The notes under the pieces: model-generated
Database searches by the model: none
The model's input: only the letters and a program-made list of their open reading frames with translations
Told to the model about the DNA's origin: nothing
Source of the DNA: Adiantum capillus-veneris
Lineage: Eukaryota; Streptophyta; Polypodiopsida; Polypodiales; Pteridaceae
Assembly: GCA_014529385.2 (NCBI GenBank)
Contig: CM043964.1
Span: forward strand, 109,767,587 to 109,831,586
Direction: 5' to 3'
DNA: 64,000 nt
Program-made: the position numbers and the translations under genes
Shown: positions 54,113 through 64,000 of the stretch, piece by piece
Layout: each line of letters starts with the position of its first letter
How positions within the stretch are numbered: the stretch's first letter is position 1

Positions 54113-54461
54113 CCCATATTCAGGGTTGTTCTCGTCCGTCGTACAGCTCGTCCCGTCCCGTCTCGTCCGGTGTCGTCCCGTCCGTTCCGTCCGGCCTTTT
54201 TTTTTTTTTTAGTCCGTTTGACCGGCTTAAAAAACGTTGACTGCGCTTTTGACTCCAAGGAATTTACGTGACTTTTGGCATAGGATCCCTCCTAGGATCC
54301 CCCCTCTCACCTCCCCCATGCCTTGAGCATTGCTTTGGATTCCATTAGCTCCTCTCTCTCCCTCTCCCTCTCACATTGCTTTGGATTCCATTAGCTCCTC
54401 TCTCTCCCTCTCCCTCTCTCTCATTGCTTTGGTCCTTTACCTTGGATTTCATTAGGGCCTA

Positions 54462-54473
<12 letters not shown>

Positions 54474-54513
<40 letters not shown>
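54474..54513. repeat. (TC)n array
   Basis: 40 bp TC, then CTCTCAAGC/CCATTCCTCC imperfect repeats to 54870. Confidence 0.93.
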
Positions 54514-54514
<1 letters not shown>

Positions 54515-55167
54515 ACTCTCTCTTGTGTTCAAGCCTCAAGGGCAAGTGTGTACACTCTAAATCTATATAAGGATGCCCTCTTTCTCTTCTTCTCCATTAT
54601 GTTCCAACTCAAGGCTCAAGCTCATGAGTCATTCTCAAGCTCTCAAGCTCTCCATTCCTCCATGAAGCATTCCTCCATAGCTCTCCATTCCTCCCTCATA
54701 GCTCTCCATGAAGCATTCCTCCATTACCATAGCTCTCAAGCTCTCCATTCCTGCCAAGCTCTAACCTCTCCATTCCTCCCTCAAGCTCTCCATTCCTCCA
54801 TGAAGCATTCCTCCATAGCTCTCGAGCTCTCCATTCCTCCCTCATAGCTCTCCATTGGCATTCAACTTTCAAGCTCTAAATCTCTCAACTTTCAAGTGTT
54901 CTATCATCTATTGTCGCTCCAATCTCCCATTGCTGCGCTCCATGCATGAGATGCCTATGGCTAGACAAGTAAACCCTCTTTCTACACACTTGCTTCTCTC
55001 TCTCATATGGGCTATGGCTTTGCATTCCAATTCACATGTGCTAACTAGCCTAACTTTATCTTGAGTCTTGACTCTTTTGAACTTTTGTATAACTTGTCAA
55101 ATAGGTCAATGTTGATGATTGCAAGCTCTCAATTGATACTCTCAAAAGTGTCAACAAAGAGCGTGAT

Positions 55168-55599
55168 ATGACGGAGGAGCAAATTTTCCGCGAGCTCTAC
55201 TTGGAGCTAGAGGAGATTGACCGACGAGTTTCTCGCACACGATCACGCAAGAGGGTCATTGTGCGTGGAGTCCCTTCGGCTACAAGAGGTAGAGGTGCAA
55301 GAGCTTCCCATGCTCGTGGCCGTGGCCGTGGGCGTGAGATGGAGGCTACTACTCCTACAACCTATGTGCGGCGAGGCTCAGGAAGCGGCTCCATTGCGGC
55401 GGCCTCTGTTTTGGAGGATGTGCCTATTCGTAGATCCAACATTGCCCATATTAGTCAGCTAATGACATGTTTTTACCCCAGTGCCTCAATTTGTGAGAAG
55501 GTTACCTCGCAATGCAATCTCTTTTTTTTTTTTGGTAAGATATGCTCGACTTTTTCTTTGCTCAAGAAATCTTGCTCGGTGTTTGGTAGAACTCAATAG
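55168..55599 (+). CDS. Arg/Gly-rich N-terminal fragment of a possible transposase
   Basis: 143 codons: an acidic helix (EEQIFRELYLELEEIDRRVS), a basic Arg/Gly-rich stretch (RGRGARASHARGRGRGREM) and SIAAASVLEDVPIRRSNIAH. The last 45 residues are probably outside the original frame. A basic N-terminus upstream of a BED finger and catalytic domain would fit a hAT transposase, but neither domain is present, so the assignment rests on position in 54121-55600. Confidence 0.3.
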   Translation: MTEEQIFRELYLELEEIDRRVSRTRSRKRVIVRGVPSATRGRGARASHARGRGRGREMEATTPTTYVRRGSGSGSIAAASVLEDVPIRRSNIAHISQLMTCFYPSASICEKVTSQCNLFFFFGKICSTFSLLKKSCSVFGRTQ

Positions 55600-55662
55600 G
55601 TTACAATGGCCATGATTTGTATCTCATGTGATTGCTCAGTGAGAGTGCACGTGTGTGGGAGC

Positions 55663-55666
<4 letters not shown>

Positions 55667-55742
<76 letters not shown>
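55667..55742. repeat. (GA)n array, 76 bp
   Basis: Pure GA; frames through it are artefacts. Confidence 0.95.
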
Positions 55743-55744
<2 letters not shown>

Positions 55745-56576
55745 ACAACAAACGCTAGATGTGGAAGAGGAGGAGATCAGCCACCCACTGACTACCAAAG
55801 CAAGAGACCCAATACAATCGTATGTCAGACTATATGAAATATGTACCCCCCTGGCCCCATATATATGAGTACCCAAGGTGGGCGCACAACTCAAGTGCGT
55901 GGCCAGCTCCAAACTCGGGCGGCCGAACAAGGTAAAACCTATGCTATGGGTGGCCAGCCCGAAGACACTAGCCATACATGTATGCCCTAGATTGAATGAA
56001 GGAGCAGAGTGGTGTAAGTCTAACACCCCTGTCAGCACCTCATATTGAACAAACTGCTTGAAGCCAAAGATGTGAGGCAAATGACGAAGATATCTACTGC
56101 AATGTCCACTGAAGGATACTCCATGAGTGTAGCAACACTCTGAGTGTCCCAACCTCCGAGAGATCTCCATGGTAAAGTGTTGTCACAAGCAATGTAGCAA
56201 ACTGTTGTACTCCGCCGATACAGGGTGAAGATACTCCGTGAACGTCCCGAACTAAGTGTAAAAAACAACTCCTTGTCATAAAAGAAGTGCCAATAGACCT
56301 GCAAGTGTCCTACCCAATAGGATCTGTGGTGTCTGTAGCAAACCATCTGGAGAAAATGGGGAAGCCCAGGAACCGTCAAGAGAACGACCGGAAGCCTGTC
56401 AATGCATGAACCTGCATCCCAGCGTGGCCAGGTGGCTAAGCTGTGAAAAACTCCAGGAAGGCCAGATGTAGCAATTTGCATCGTAAACGTCCTCTGAAAC
56501 AAGGAAAGCCAGACTAAACACTCTACAATGTAGAAGCTACCGTAAGCTGCAGTAGTCACGGAGAGACCGCACGAAC
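55743..56576 (-). other. Pre-insertion locus, left part, with minus-strand frames
   Basis: Minus frames 56170-55664 and 56559-56032 (Leu/Phe/His-rich, for example YIACDNTLPWRSLGGWDTQS) cover most of it. No domain is recognised. Around 56495-56530 the words GGAAAGCCAGACTAAACACTCT belong to a repeat that continues on the far side of the LTR element (63330-63500), so the two parts were once contiguous. Confidence 0.45.
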
Positions 56577-56750
56577 TGTTGCTAAATTGGCTTTATCTTA
56601 CAGAAAAATAATTTTAAATGAATTATTGGATTTATAAGTGAGAGAGTTTTCTCGCTTGGAACACCAAGGAAAAAACAATTCTAAATGAATTATTGGAATT
56701 TTAAGTGAGAGGGTTTTTCTCACTGGAGACATCCGAGTACAGAGTATTCC

Positions 56751-57020
56751 TAGTGCGTCATTTAAAGTAATGACGGGAACACTGAGAACGGGAATATCTG
56801 TAAGGCCACCAGGAACAGGTACTTCTGATGCGTCACATCGGATGGGTGACAGGAAGCATCGGAAAGAAGTATCCGACCATCCGGGAGCGGACATCTCTGA
56901 TGCGTCATAGGATGGGTGACATAGAGCATCGTGAAGGAGATTGTACCGTAAGTTCGGTAGGAAAGGACTAGGTGATGGGTATTCCTGATGCGTCACAAGG
57001 TCGGTGACGGGTGCATCGGA
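56751..57020 (+). promoter_or_regulatory. U3 repeats with TGCGTCA/TGAC motifs
   Basis: GTGCGTCA...ATGACGGG (56753), TGATGCGTCACATCGGATGG..TGAC (56826), TGATGCGTCATAGG..GGGTGAC (56898) and TGATGCGTCACAAGG..GGTGACGG (56986) form four imperfect units 72-88 bp apart. Each has two opposed TGAC half-sites, as in plant bZIP (TGA-type) elements. The same array is in the 3' LTR (61432-61690). Confidence 0.55.
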
Positions 57021-57470
57021 AAGGGAATATCCATAGTCGGGAGGAAATTCCGAACTGTGTTAGAATTGTGCACAAGGAAAAGCAAGCACTTGAATGAAGA
57101 TGGGTTCAGAGGAAACTTTGAGGAAAAACAGATGCTTTCTGAGAAAGCAGGATTGCTTTTCGGGAAAGCAGATGCTTTCCCGCGAGGAAGTCCATGTCTG
57201 CATTGCAACTGTGCATGTGATTGCATCCAGGGACGCCTGGGAAGTGCTGTGAAAGCATTGTTTTTAACTTATAAGGTTTTATTGAGTTTTTGGGCAGGTT
57301 CAGACTATTTTTAAAATACGCCGGCCGCCCACTTAATAAGTGGGCAGCCATATGATAAATAAGCCAACAGATCAGCCAGCGTTTTCTCTCTCTCTTTTTC
57401 TGGCAGAACGGAAAAAAGAAAAAAAACGGCCGCGATCTCTACGCGAGCAGCTATTCGTGCCCGTGGCTAG

Positions 57471-57481
57471 GAGCTATAAAA
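57471..57481 (+). promoter_or_regulatory. LTR TATA box, 5' copy
   Basis: GAGCTATAAAAGCATCAC lies about 900 bp into the LTR and is conserved in the 3' LTR (62206-62216). The AATAAAG near 58364 (63099 in the 3' copy) is the likely polyadenylation signal, so R/U5 is about 1 kb. Confidence 0.65.
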
Positions 57482-58535
57482 GCATCACATGCCCTCACTC
57501 AGAGAGGAGGACCAATCTTTGCAAGGAGGAGATGCTACTGCAGATTTCAGCCGTAAAGAAGACGTTGCCAGTGATGCCCATGGCTGCCCCAAGTGAACCA
57601 GATGTCGCCAAGACCCAGTGCGCGAGTTCCCTCGCGAAGAAGTGCCTACGAAGCGTGTTTCCATCGCGACAAGTTGCTGTTTTTCTCTGTTTTCAGCCCA
57701 TAAACGTCGTAGACGGGGCTGATTTACGAGAAGGAACCCGAGCACACACCTCTTTTGTGTGTAGGATTGGAAGAGAGGATTTTCTATGGAGAGATCTCTT
57801 CCGAGGAATTGCTTTTCGAGAATCGAGTTGCGTTTCGAGCGTCGAGACTTTGAAGGTAACGATTTTCATGTTCTGATCTTTGAGTATTTGATTGCATGTG
57901 TATTTCCTCTTCGTGAGGGAGTAGGTGCAAAGGAAGGCATGAGCCTCTGTAGGAGAAAAGCGCTCTGAAGAACTAGAGCCAGATCAGCCTAAGGGTTTCG
58001 TACCCGAGTTTGGGAAGTAGATCCACGGATCGGAGAGAGGTAGTCTCTCAAGTTGTGATCCGGAAGTTGGGATTCCCAAGTAAGGACTTCGTGTCTGGAA
58101 AAGCAGAGTTGTTCTGCAGGAAGAGGACTCTGGAAAGAGAGTTGGAAAAGAGTTGCACGGATGCCATGCCCTGAGTCTGGAAGGTGAGATCCAGAGGCGA
58201 GAACCTTGATTCTCGAGGAATTGGAATAAGGAACGGAAGTTCCTTGGAATAGGGTTTTGCCCTGGGAATCAGAAGCTGAGGCTTCCAGGAACCATCAAGT
58301 CTTATTCTAGAACGAACGTGGTAATACGTTCGGTTCAAGTGCTTGTATAGACTTCTACTCAGTAATAAAGATACTATTACGAGGGGGGACCAACCCATCT
58401 TCTGGTCCCGAGTACTATTGTCGATCTTCTCACTCTCTATTTATTTCTCTCTATATCCTCTGGCTTCAGTAATAAGTGATAAATCCTATTTATCCGAATG
58501 TATTTTATATTGTTATGCGCTCCCGTTTGTGACAG

Positions 58536-58551
58536 TGGTATCAGAGCATGG
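58536..58551 (+). promoter_or_regulatory. Primer-binding site, initiator-tRNA(Met) type
   Basis: TGGTATCAGAGCATGG, one base after the 5' LTR. Confidence 0.93.
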
Positions 58552-58961
58552 TCTCCTCTCTTTCTCTGTAAAGGAGGACGACTCTAGGAAGATACGGGAA
58601 GAAGCCATGACAAGCCAAGAGAGAAGTAAGCAGGCGGAACCCTAAGTCCTGTAAGGAAAAGCTCGCAGAGTTGGAATTTTTTTTCTCTCTGCAAGAAGTC
58701 GACACAAGGCTTGGGATTCTCTGAGAAGGCGACAAGAGCATGATGCTCAAGAACCTAGAGAATCCAAGGAGCGGAATGCTCGAGATTCTTCAGAATCCAG
58801 AAAATATCCATGAACGTCAATCCAGAACTATAGCCATGAAATCTCGTCATTCCGGGAAGGATATGAAGAAGGTCTCTAGACCTAGGAACACTTTCAGTCA
58901 AGTTTGATACTTTTGACGGAAGGGAAGATGCCCCGAAAGCTACCGCATTGATTCGACAAGT

Positions 58962-59500
58962 TTGAAGTTGCCTTTGCAAACGGCAATTTCTGAAAAAGCG
59001 TCGAAGATGAGGCATGTGATTAAACACCTCAAGGGGATTGCAAGTACTTGGTGGTATACCAAAGCTCTACAAGGAACTTACAACAAGACTTGGATTCAAT
59101 TCAAGGCTGAATTTTTTGACAAATTTTTTTCCTCTATGCTTTGAAGAAGGCATCCAAGAAGATTGGGATCGGTTTGCCCAATAGGAACACGAGTGAGTCA
59201 AAGAAAGTAGTGGTTCACTCTTGCCAAGGTAGCTCCATTCTTGATCCTCTCTGAGGAAGGAAAGATGAACAAATTTAACGAAGGACTTTTGCCCGAATTT
59301 GTAAACCCATCTGCAAGATACTTTGCAGCAGATGGTGGAGTCAGCAATACAAAGCTGAAAGTGTACACATTAGTGTACATAGAATCCAATCCCCGTGGTG
59401 GGACGGGAAACATTGAACACAGAAAGTTTGGAGTAAGGGAATCAAATCTAACTCCTGAGTTCTTGAATAGCAGACCCTTGAACTTTAAGTGAGAGGGCAG
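58962..59500 (+). pseudogene. Gag remnant of the 56577 element
   Basis: ASKMRHVIKHLKGIASTWWY, TWIQFKAEFFDKFF give the Retrotrans_gag W-W...W..F pattern; after stops and frameshifts 59241-59492 gives MNKFNEGLLPEFVNPSARYF, the 'F--GL-PE' part. Start and end of the gene are lost. Confidence 0.7.
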
Positions 59501-61227
59501 GTTTTTAATCAAAGTTACATCTTTGAGGAAATCATAAAGTGCATTATGCTTGTTTGCTCTTTTGCACGAGGTATGGTTGTGTCTAACCAGGACAATCACT
59601 CTCGAGTGTTTATGAGAGTAAGGTTGAGTCAGAACATTGTTTATACGATGAACTGCTTTGCTTAACCATCCGGAAGGTCCATGATTGATCTGGTATCCGG
59701 TAGTTCTCCAACAAATTACCTGCTATTGCGGGTAGGAAATTATGAAGGAACCATTCTGAGTTTTCAAGCAAAGAAAAGCTTTCATGAAGCTTGAGTACTC
59801 TTTAAGCCCACACCCCCTACCCGGTAAGGGAAGATATGGTAGTGCTTTTTGCACAAGTGAATGAACACTCTCTTTACGAGGGAAGGAACAAGCGACGACT
59901 ACGGCCTGTGCTTGAGGAATCCAAGGATTAAAATCCTAGATTATTTGATGAGCGGGTTTTGCTCTAAGATCGAGCCAAGTGATCGTCAAGTTGAGCGTCT
60001 TCGCTCTAAGGATTTTACGAAGGAAAGGTAATTTCCCAGGTTCACCGAAACTCTAACACAGCTTAAGAATTATGTACACTTTTGAGTACATGGATAACAC
60101 ACGAAGATGCAGACCTATGCCAAGGAGCTAGACGAGAGTTTGTTATACTCTCTTGAGCGCCTTTTTGCGCGCACGAATATTCCGACACGAGAATCTCTAT
60201 TTGAGATGTGTTTGGTAGAAGGAATTTGAGTTTCTCTACGGAGAAGAGGTTTTCCGATGGTCGTTGATCATTGAGTACGCTATGTGCCTTTACCATTACA
60301 GTAGCAACTTTTGGTTGCGGTATATGTTTCTCCATGAGAAGGTCAAGTAGCATTTACACGCTGCTGGAATAAATTCGAACTATTATGTTCGTAAGAATAT
60401 AGCTCGCCAACCGTTTCAAAATGGTAAGAATTACATATGGGAGAACATCCCTGAGAATCAAAGAAGGTTCGCTCTATTGTGAACCGGGTTTGAACGTACG
60501 TTCAGAAAATGTTATGGCTAGAATCCTATCTGTCTGAGATTTGCAAGTTGTCATTGATGCTTGCAAAGTGAATCATTTTTTATGATTTTGTAAGAAAGAG
60601 ACGCTAATGGGCGTCGGGAAAACACTGGTAGTGGTAATAACTCGCAGGAGAATAAGATTGGAAGGAGGTGCCGCCGTGCACAAGGAATCTTCGGATTGGA
60701 ACCGTCCGCCTACGTTGAGCGACGGCCCGAAACAAGAACCTTCTTTAAGGTGATCGCAAACTTTGTTTGTGAAAGAAAGACATCGAGCTTAATGCTCTAC
60801 GACTTGAGCATTCCCTATGTGAGAGGACACAAGAGGTTTAATACCCTCTGGACTAACAGCGCAGGATTCTACGCAAGGACAGATACCTAGATTGATTCTA
60901 GGAGGATTATTCTTCTCGGATTGAGAAGGTGGAATTGAGTTAACACTCTCGAATGAGGAAACGTTCGATCTGTTGGAAAGACGCGAATGACGAGTTCTTC
61001 CACGGCTCGTAAGTTTGATGATTGGTGAAGGATATCCTCGAGGTACTAGAGGAAGGACATGAACCGGTAAGGTAAGTATTGAATTATGATTTTTTTTTCT
61101 TTAATTTACTTTTAAGTTCTCTAATGAGAAAGGACCAGCTCAACTCACCATTGAGCAAGATTTGGAATCTTTCCGGTTTCTCCCCGGCAGTTCAGTTGGA
61201 CCTCTACAGTTGAGGACAACTGTTTAT
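59501..61227 (+). pseudogene. Decayed interior with a protease trace
   Basis: Near 59675 the plus strand reads MIDLVSGSSPTNYLLLRVGN, a poor retropepsin D-S-G segment. The rest contains only short frames (for example 60696-60890, RPETRTFFKVIANFVCERKT) and no RT or integrase motif. Confidence 0.5.
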
Positions 61228-61239
61228 AAGTGAGAGGGA
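61228..61239 (+). promoter_or_regulatory. Polypurine tract
   Basis: AAGTGAGAGGGA immediately upstream of the 3' LTR TG. Confidence 0.85.
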
Positions 61240-63281
61240 TGTTGCTAAATTGGCTTTATCTTACAGAAAAATAATTTTAAATGAATTATTGGATTTATAA
61301 GTGAGAGGGTTTTCTCGCTTGGAACACCAAGGCAAAAATAATTCTAAATGAATTATTGGAATTTTAAGTGAGAAGGTTTTTCTCACTGGAGACATCCGAG
61401 TACAGAGTATTCCTAGTGCGTCATTTAAAGTAATGACGGGAACACTGAGAACGGGAATATCTGAGAACGGGAATATCTGTAAGGCCACCAAGAACAGGTA
61501 CTTCTGATGCGTCACATCGGATGGGTGACAGGGAGCATCGGAAAGAAGTATCCGACCATCCGGGAACGGACATCTCTGATGCGTCATAGGATGGGTGACA
61601 TAGAGCATCGTGAAGGAGATTGTACCGTAAGTTCGGTAGGAAAGGACTCGGTGATGGGTATTCCTGATGCGCCACAAGGTGGGTGACGGGTGCATCGGAA
61701 AGGGAATATCCATAGTCGGGAGGAAATTCCGAACTGTGTTAGAATTGTGCACAAGGAAAAGCAAGCACTTGAATGAAGATGGGTTCAGAGGAAACTTTGA
61801 GGAAAAACAGATGCTTTCTGAGAAAGCGGGATTGCTTTTCGGGAAAGCAGATGCTTTCCCGCGAGGAAGTCTATGTCTCCATTGCAACTGTGCATGTGAT
61901 TGCATCCAGGAACGCCTGGGAAGTGCTGTGAAAGCATTGTTTTTAACTTATAAGGTTTTATTGAGTTTTTGGGCAGGTTCATACTATTTTTAAAATACGC
62001 CGGCCGCCCACTTAATAAGTGGGCAGCCATATGATAAATAAGGCAACAGATCAGCCAACTTTTTCTCTCTCTTTTTCTGGCAGAACGGGAAAAAAAAATG
62101 AAGAAAAATGAAAAAAAATGAAAAAAAAATTATAAAAATTTTTATTTTATTTTTTTAAGAAGGCCGCGATCTCTACGCGAGCAGCTATTCGTGCCCGTGG
62201 CTAGGAGCTATAAAAGCATCACATGCCCTCACTCAGAGAGGAGGACCAATCTTTGCAAGGAGGAGATGCTACTGCAGATTTCAGCCGTAAAGAAGACGTT
62301 GCCAGTGATGCCCATGGCTGCCCCAAGTGTACCAGATGTCGCCAAGACCGAGTGCGCGAGTTCCCTCGCGAAGAAGTGCCTACGAAGCGTGTTTCCATCG
62401 CGACAAGTTGCTGTTTTTCTCTGTTTTCAGCCCATAAACGTCATAGACGGGGCTGATTTACGAGAAGGAACCCGAGCGCACACCTCTTTTGTGTGTAGGA
62501 TTGGAAGAGAGGATTTTCTATGGAGAGATCTCTTCCGAGGAATTGCTTTTCGAGAATCAAGTTGCGTTTCGAGCGTCGAGACTTTGAAGGTAACGATTTT
62601 CATGTTCTGATCTTTGAGTATTTGATTGCACGTGTACTTCCTCTTCGTGAGGGAGTAGGAGCAGAGGAAGGCATGAGCCTCTGCAGGAGAAAAGCGCTCT
62701 GAGGAACTAGAGCCAGATCAGCCCAAGGGTTTCGTACCCGAGTTTGGGAAGTAGATCCACGGATCAGAGAGAGGTAGTCTCTCAAGTTGTGATCCGGAAG
62801 TTGGGATTCCCAAGTAAGGACTTCGTGTCCGGGAAAGCAGAGTTGTTCTGCGGGAAGAGGACTTTGGAAAGAGAGTTGGAAAAGAGTTGCACGGATGCCA
62901 TGCCCTGAGTCTGGAAGGTGAGATCCAGAGGCGAGAACCTTGATTCTCGAGGAATTGGAATAAGGAACGGAAGTTCCTTGGAATAGGGTTTTGCCCTAGG
63001 AATCGGAAGCTGAGGCTTCCAGGAACCATCAAGTCTTATTCTAGAACGAACGTGGTAATACGTTCGGTTCAAGTGCTTGTATAGACTTCTCCTCAGTAAT
63101 AAAGATACTATTACGGGGGGGGACCAGCCCATCTTCTGGTCCCCATTACTATGTCGACCTTCTCACTCTCTATCTCTCTCTCTCTATTTATTTCTCTCTA
63201 TATCCTCTGGCTTCAGTAATAAGTGATAAATCCTATTTATCCGAATGTATTTTATATTGTTATGCGCTCCCGTTTGTGACA
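61240..63281 (+). repeat. 3' LTR (2042 bp)
   Basis: Partner of 56577-58534, same termini, followed by CGAAC. Confidence 0.96.
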
Positions 63282-64000
63282 CGAACCACCACCGGATGGT
63301 GTCTTGCCAATAGGTAGGGTAATCCAAGATGAGAGAAAAGCCAAACTAAACAGTCTGCGTTGTGAAGGGCCTCTAAGAACAGGTGTGGTCAAACCAAGCT
63401 GTCTGCACCGTAATCATCCTGTAGAAGTAGGGAAGCCAAACTAAGCAGTCTACGCTGTGAAGAACCTCTGAGAAGAGGAAAGGCCAGACCAATCTGTCTA
63501 CGCCATCTTGCCTGTGTCTCCTGCCTCCAGTCCTTCGGTGTCAACCAAAACACAATCCGCACCAACAACGCCACCAAACCTCATCTTGGTGTGGCTCTCA
63601 ATGTGGATGAGCTGGGAGTGTCCTACTGCCCAGGTCAGTGCCTAGGTCAGGGGATAAGTCTGTTGTAAGGTTATCGAGGGTGAGTGTAAGCAACTCTGAA
63701 GGTAGCAATCCAAATGATCAGGAGTGTAGAAGAGAAACTGCACTACCATCCAAGCCAAGCTCCGGGTCACTCCGGATGTAGTTGCGGAATGATGCTTGAT
63801 CTCCCGCATCTCGCGCGTAAACTCTCCAAGAGAGTCCAAAGAACTGAAGTCCCACTCCAATTTGTGGATCCAAGCAATGAACCTGTCCAAGAAGAGATGC
63901 AAGATCCTCTCCCTAAGTCCATGTAAATGCTCCTATGTAAGCAAGTGATCTGACGTGTCGAGGTCAAGTCGTAAGTGTCTGTCCACCCAAGATGGTGCTG
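63282..64000 (-). other. Pre-insertion locus, right part, with short tandem repeats
   Basis: Four imperfect units of AGCCAAACTAAGCAGTCT-CGCTGTGAAG-CCTCTGAGAA type lie at 63330-63500. On the minus strand they encode a Leu/Ser/Arg repeat (QRRLLSLASLLLQ). Further frames (63902-63642, 63967-63767) give WIHKLEWDFSSLDSLGEFTR without known domain. No promoter or splice pattern could be fixed. Confidence 0.4.

Larger units (their letters stand above)
54121..55600 (+). mobile_element. Probable 5' part of a hAT-like element
   Basis: CAGGGTTGTTCTCGTCC at 54121 resembles a hAT terminus and is followed by dense CGTCCCGT/CCGTCC subterminal repeats (54137-54200), a (TC)n array (54474-54513) and CTCTCAAGCTCTCCATTCC repeats. 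This is the same layout as in the element at 9987-10758. I found no matching right end or duplicate of CCCATATT (54113-54120), so it is probably truncated. Confidence 0.45.
56577..58534 (+). repeat. 5' LTR (1958 bp)
   Basis: Starts TGTTGCTAAATTGGC, ends CTCCCGTTTGTGACA. It aligns over its whole length with 61240-63281; visible differences are scattered substitutions, an extra 16-bp GAGAACGGGAATATCT and a 70-bp A/T-rich insertion (about 62085-62155) in the 3' copy. Confidence 0.96.
56577..63281 (+). mobile_element. LTR retrotransposon with 2-kb LTRs and decayed gag/protease
   Basis: LTRs at 56577-58534 and 61240-63281, target duplication CGAAC (56572-56576 and 63282-63286), primer-binding site at 58536 and polypurine tract at 61228-61239. 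The 2.7-kb interior shows only gag and protease remnants, so the copy is non-autonomous: LTRs make up 60% of its length. The gag type is Ty3/gypsy-like. Confidence 0.96.

Overview
This window looks like repeat-dense nuclear DNA of a land plant. Almost every coding trace belongs to a transposable element: a Ty3/gypsy family with Tat-like protease and integrase motifs, gag-only LTR elements, a plant L1-type LINE (DUF4283-like ORF1 with CCHC knuckle, zf-RVT at the end of ORF2), an older L1-like LINE, a second LINE family with a YADD reverse transcriptase and a C-terminal CCHC domain, and small hAT-like DNA elements. Primer-binding sites resemble the plant initiator-tRNA(Met) site. Long (TC)n arrays and large repeat content would suit a fern or other non-seed plant, but nothing here proves the lineage. 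I found no convincing complete host gene, no tRNA or rRNA gene, and no bacterial or organellar operon.

Layout. 1-3291: remains of gypsy copy G1 (gag zinc knuckles, protease, C-rich minisatellite, 3' LTR). 3292-6180: LTR scraps and a third copy of an accessory ORF. 6180-38361: an old L1-like LINE (LINE-A) split by two large insertions. The first is LINE-B (6525-12957, minus strand, 17-bp target duplication), which itself carries a hAT-like element (9987-10758, 8-bp duplication). The second is a 24.7-kb LTR block (13263-37968) holding an inverted LTR pair, gypsy copy G2 (+), the gypsy copy G3 inside G2 (15716-28316, minus, duplication AGTTC), and a gag-only element (minus). 38362-40990: LINE-C remains broken by a truncated LINE-B copy and a 175-bp hAT-like element. 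43363-46672 and 50485-51612: LINE-C copies bounded by (TC)n arrays. 48420-50330: a second gag-only copy. 54121-55600: probable 5' part of another hAT-like element. 56577-63281: complete LTR element with about 2-kb LTRs, duplication CGAAC, and only decayed gag/protease inside.

How the parts work together. The gypsy family has the order LTR - gag - PR - RT - RNase H - INT - GC-rich minisatellite - accessory ORF - LTR. The accessory ORF sits in the env position in sense orientation and occurs three times in the window. The LINE-C family has 3' ends that run into (TC)n and 5'-truncated ends that begin in (TC)n, which suggests it targets or is primed on (TC)n microsatellites. Nearly all coding regions carry stops or frameshifts, so most elements are fossils; shared sequence across copies is the main evidence for their original structure.
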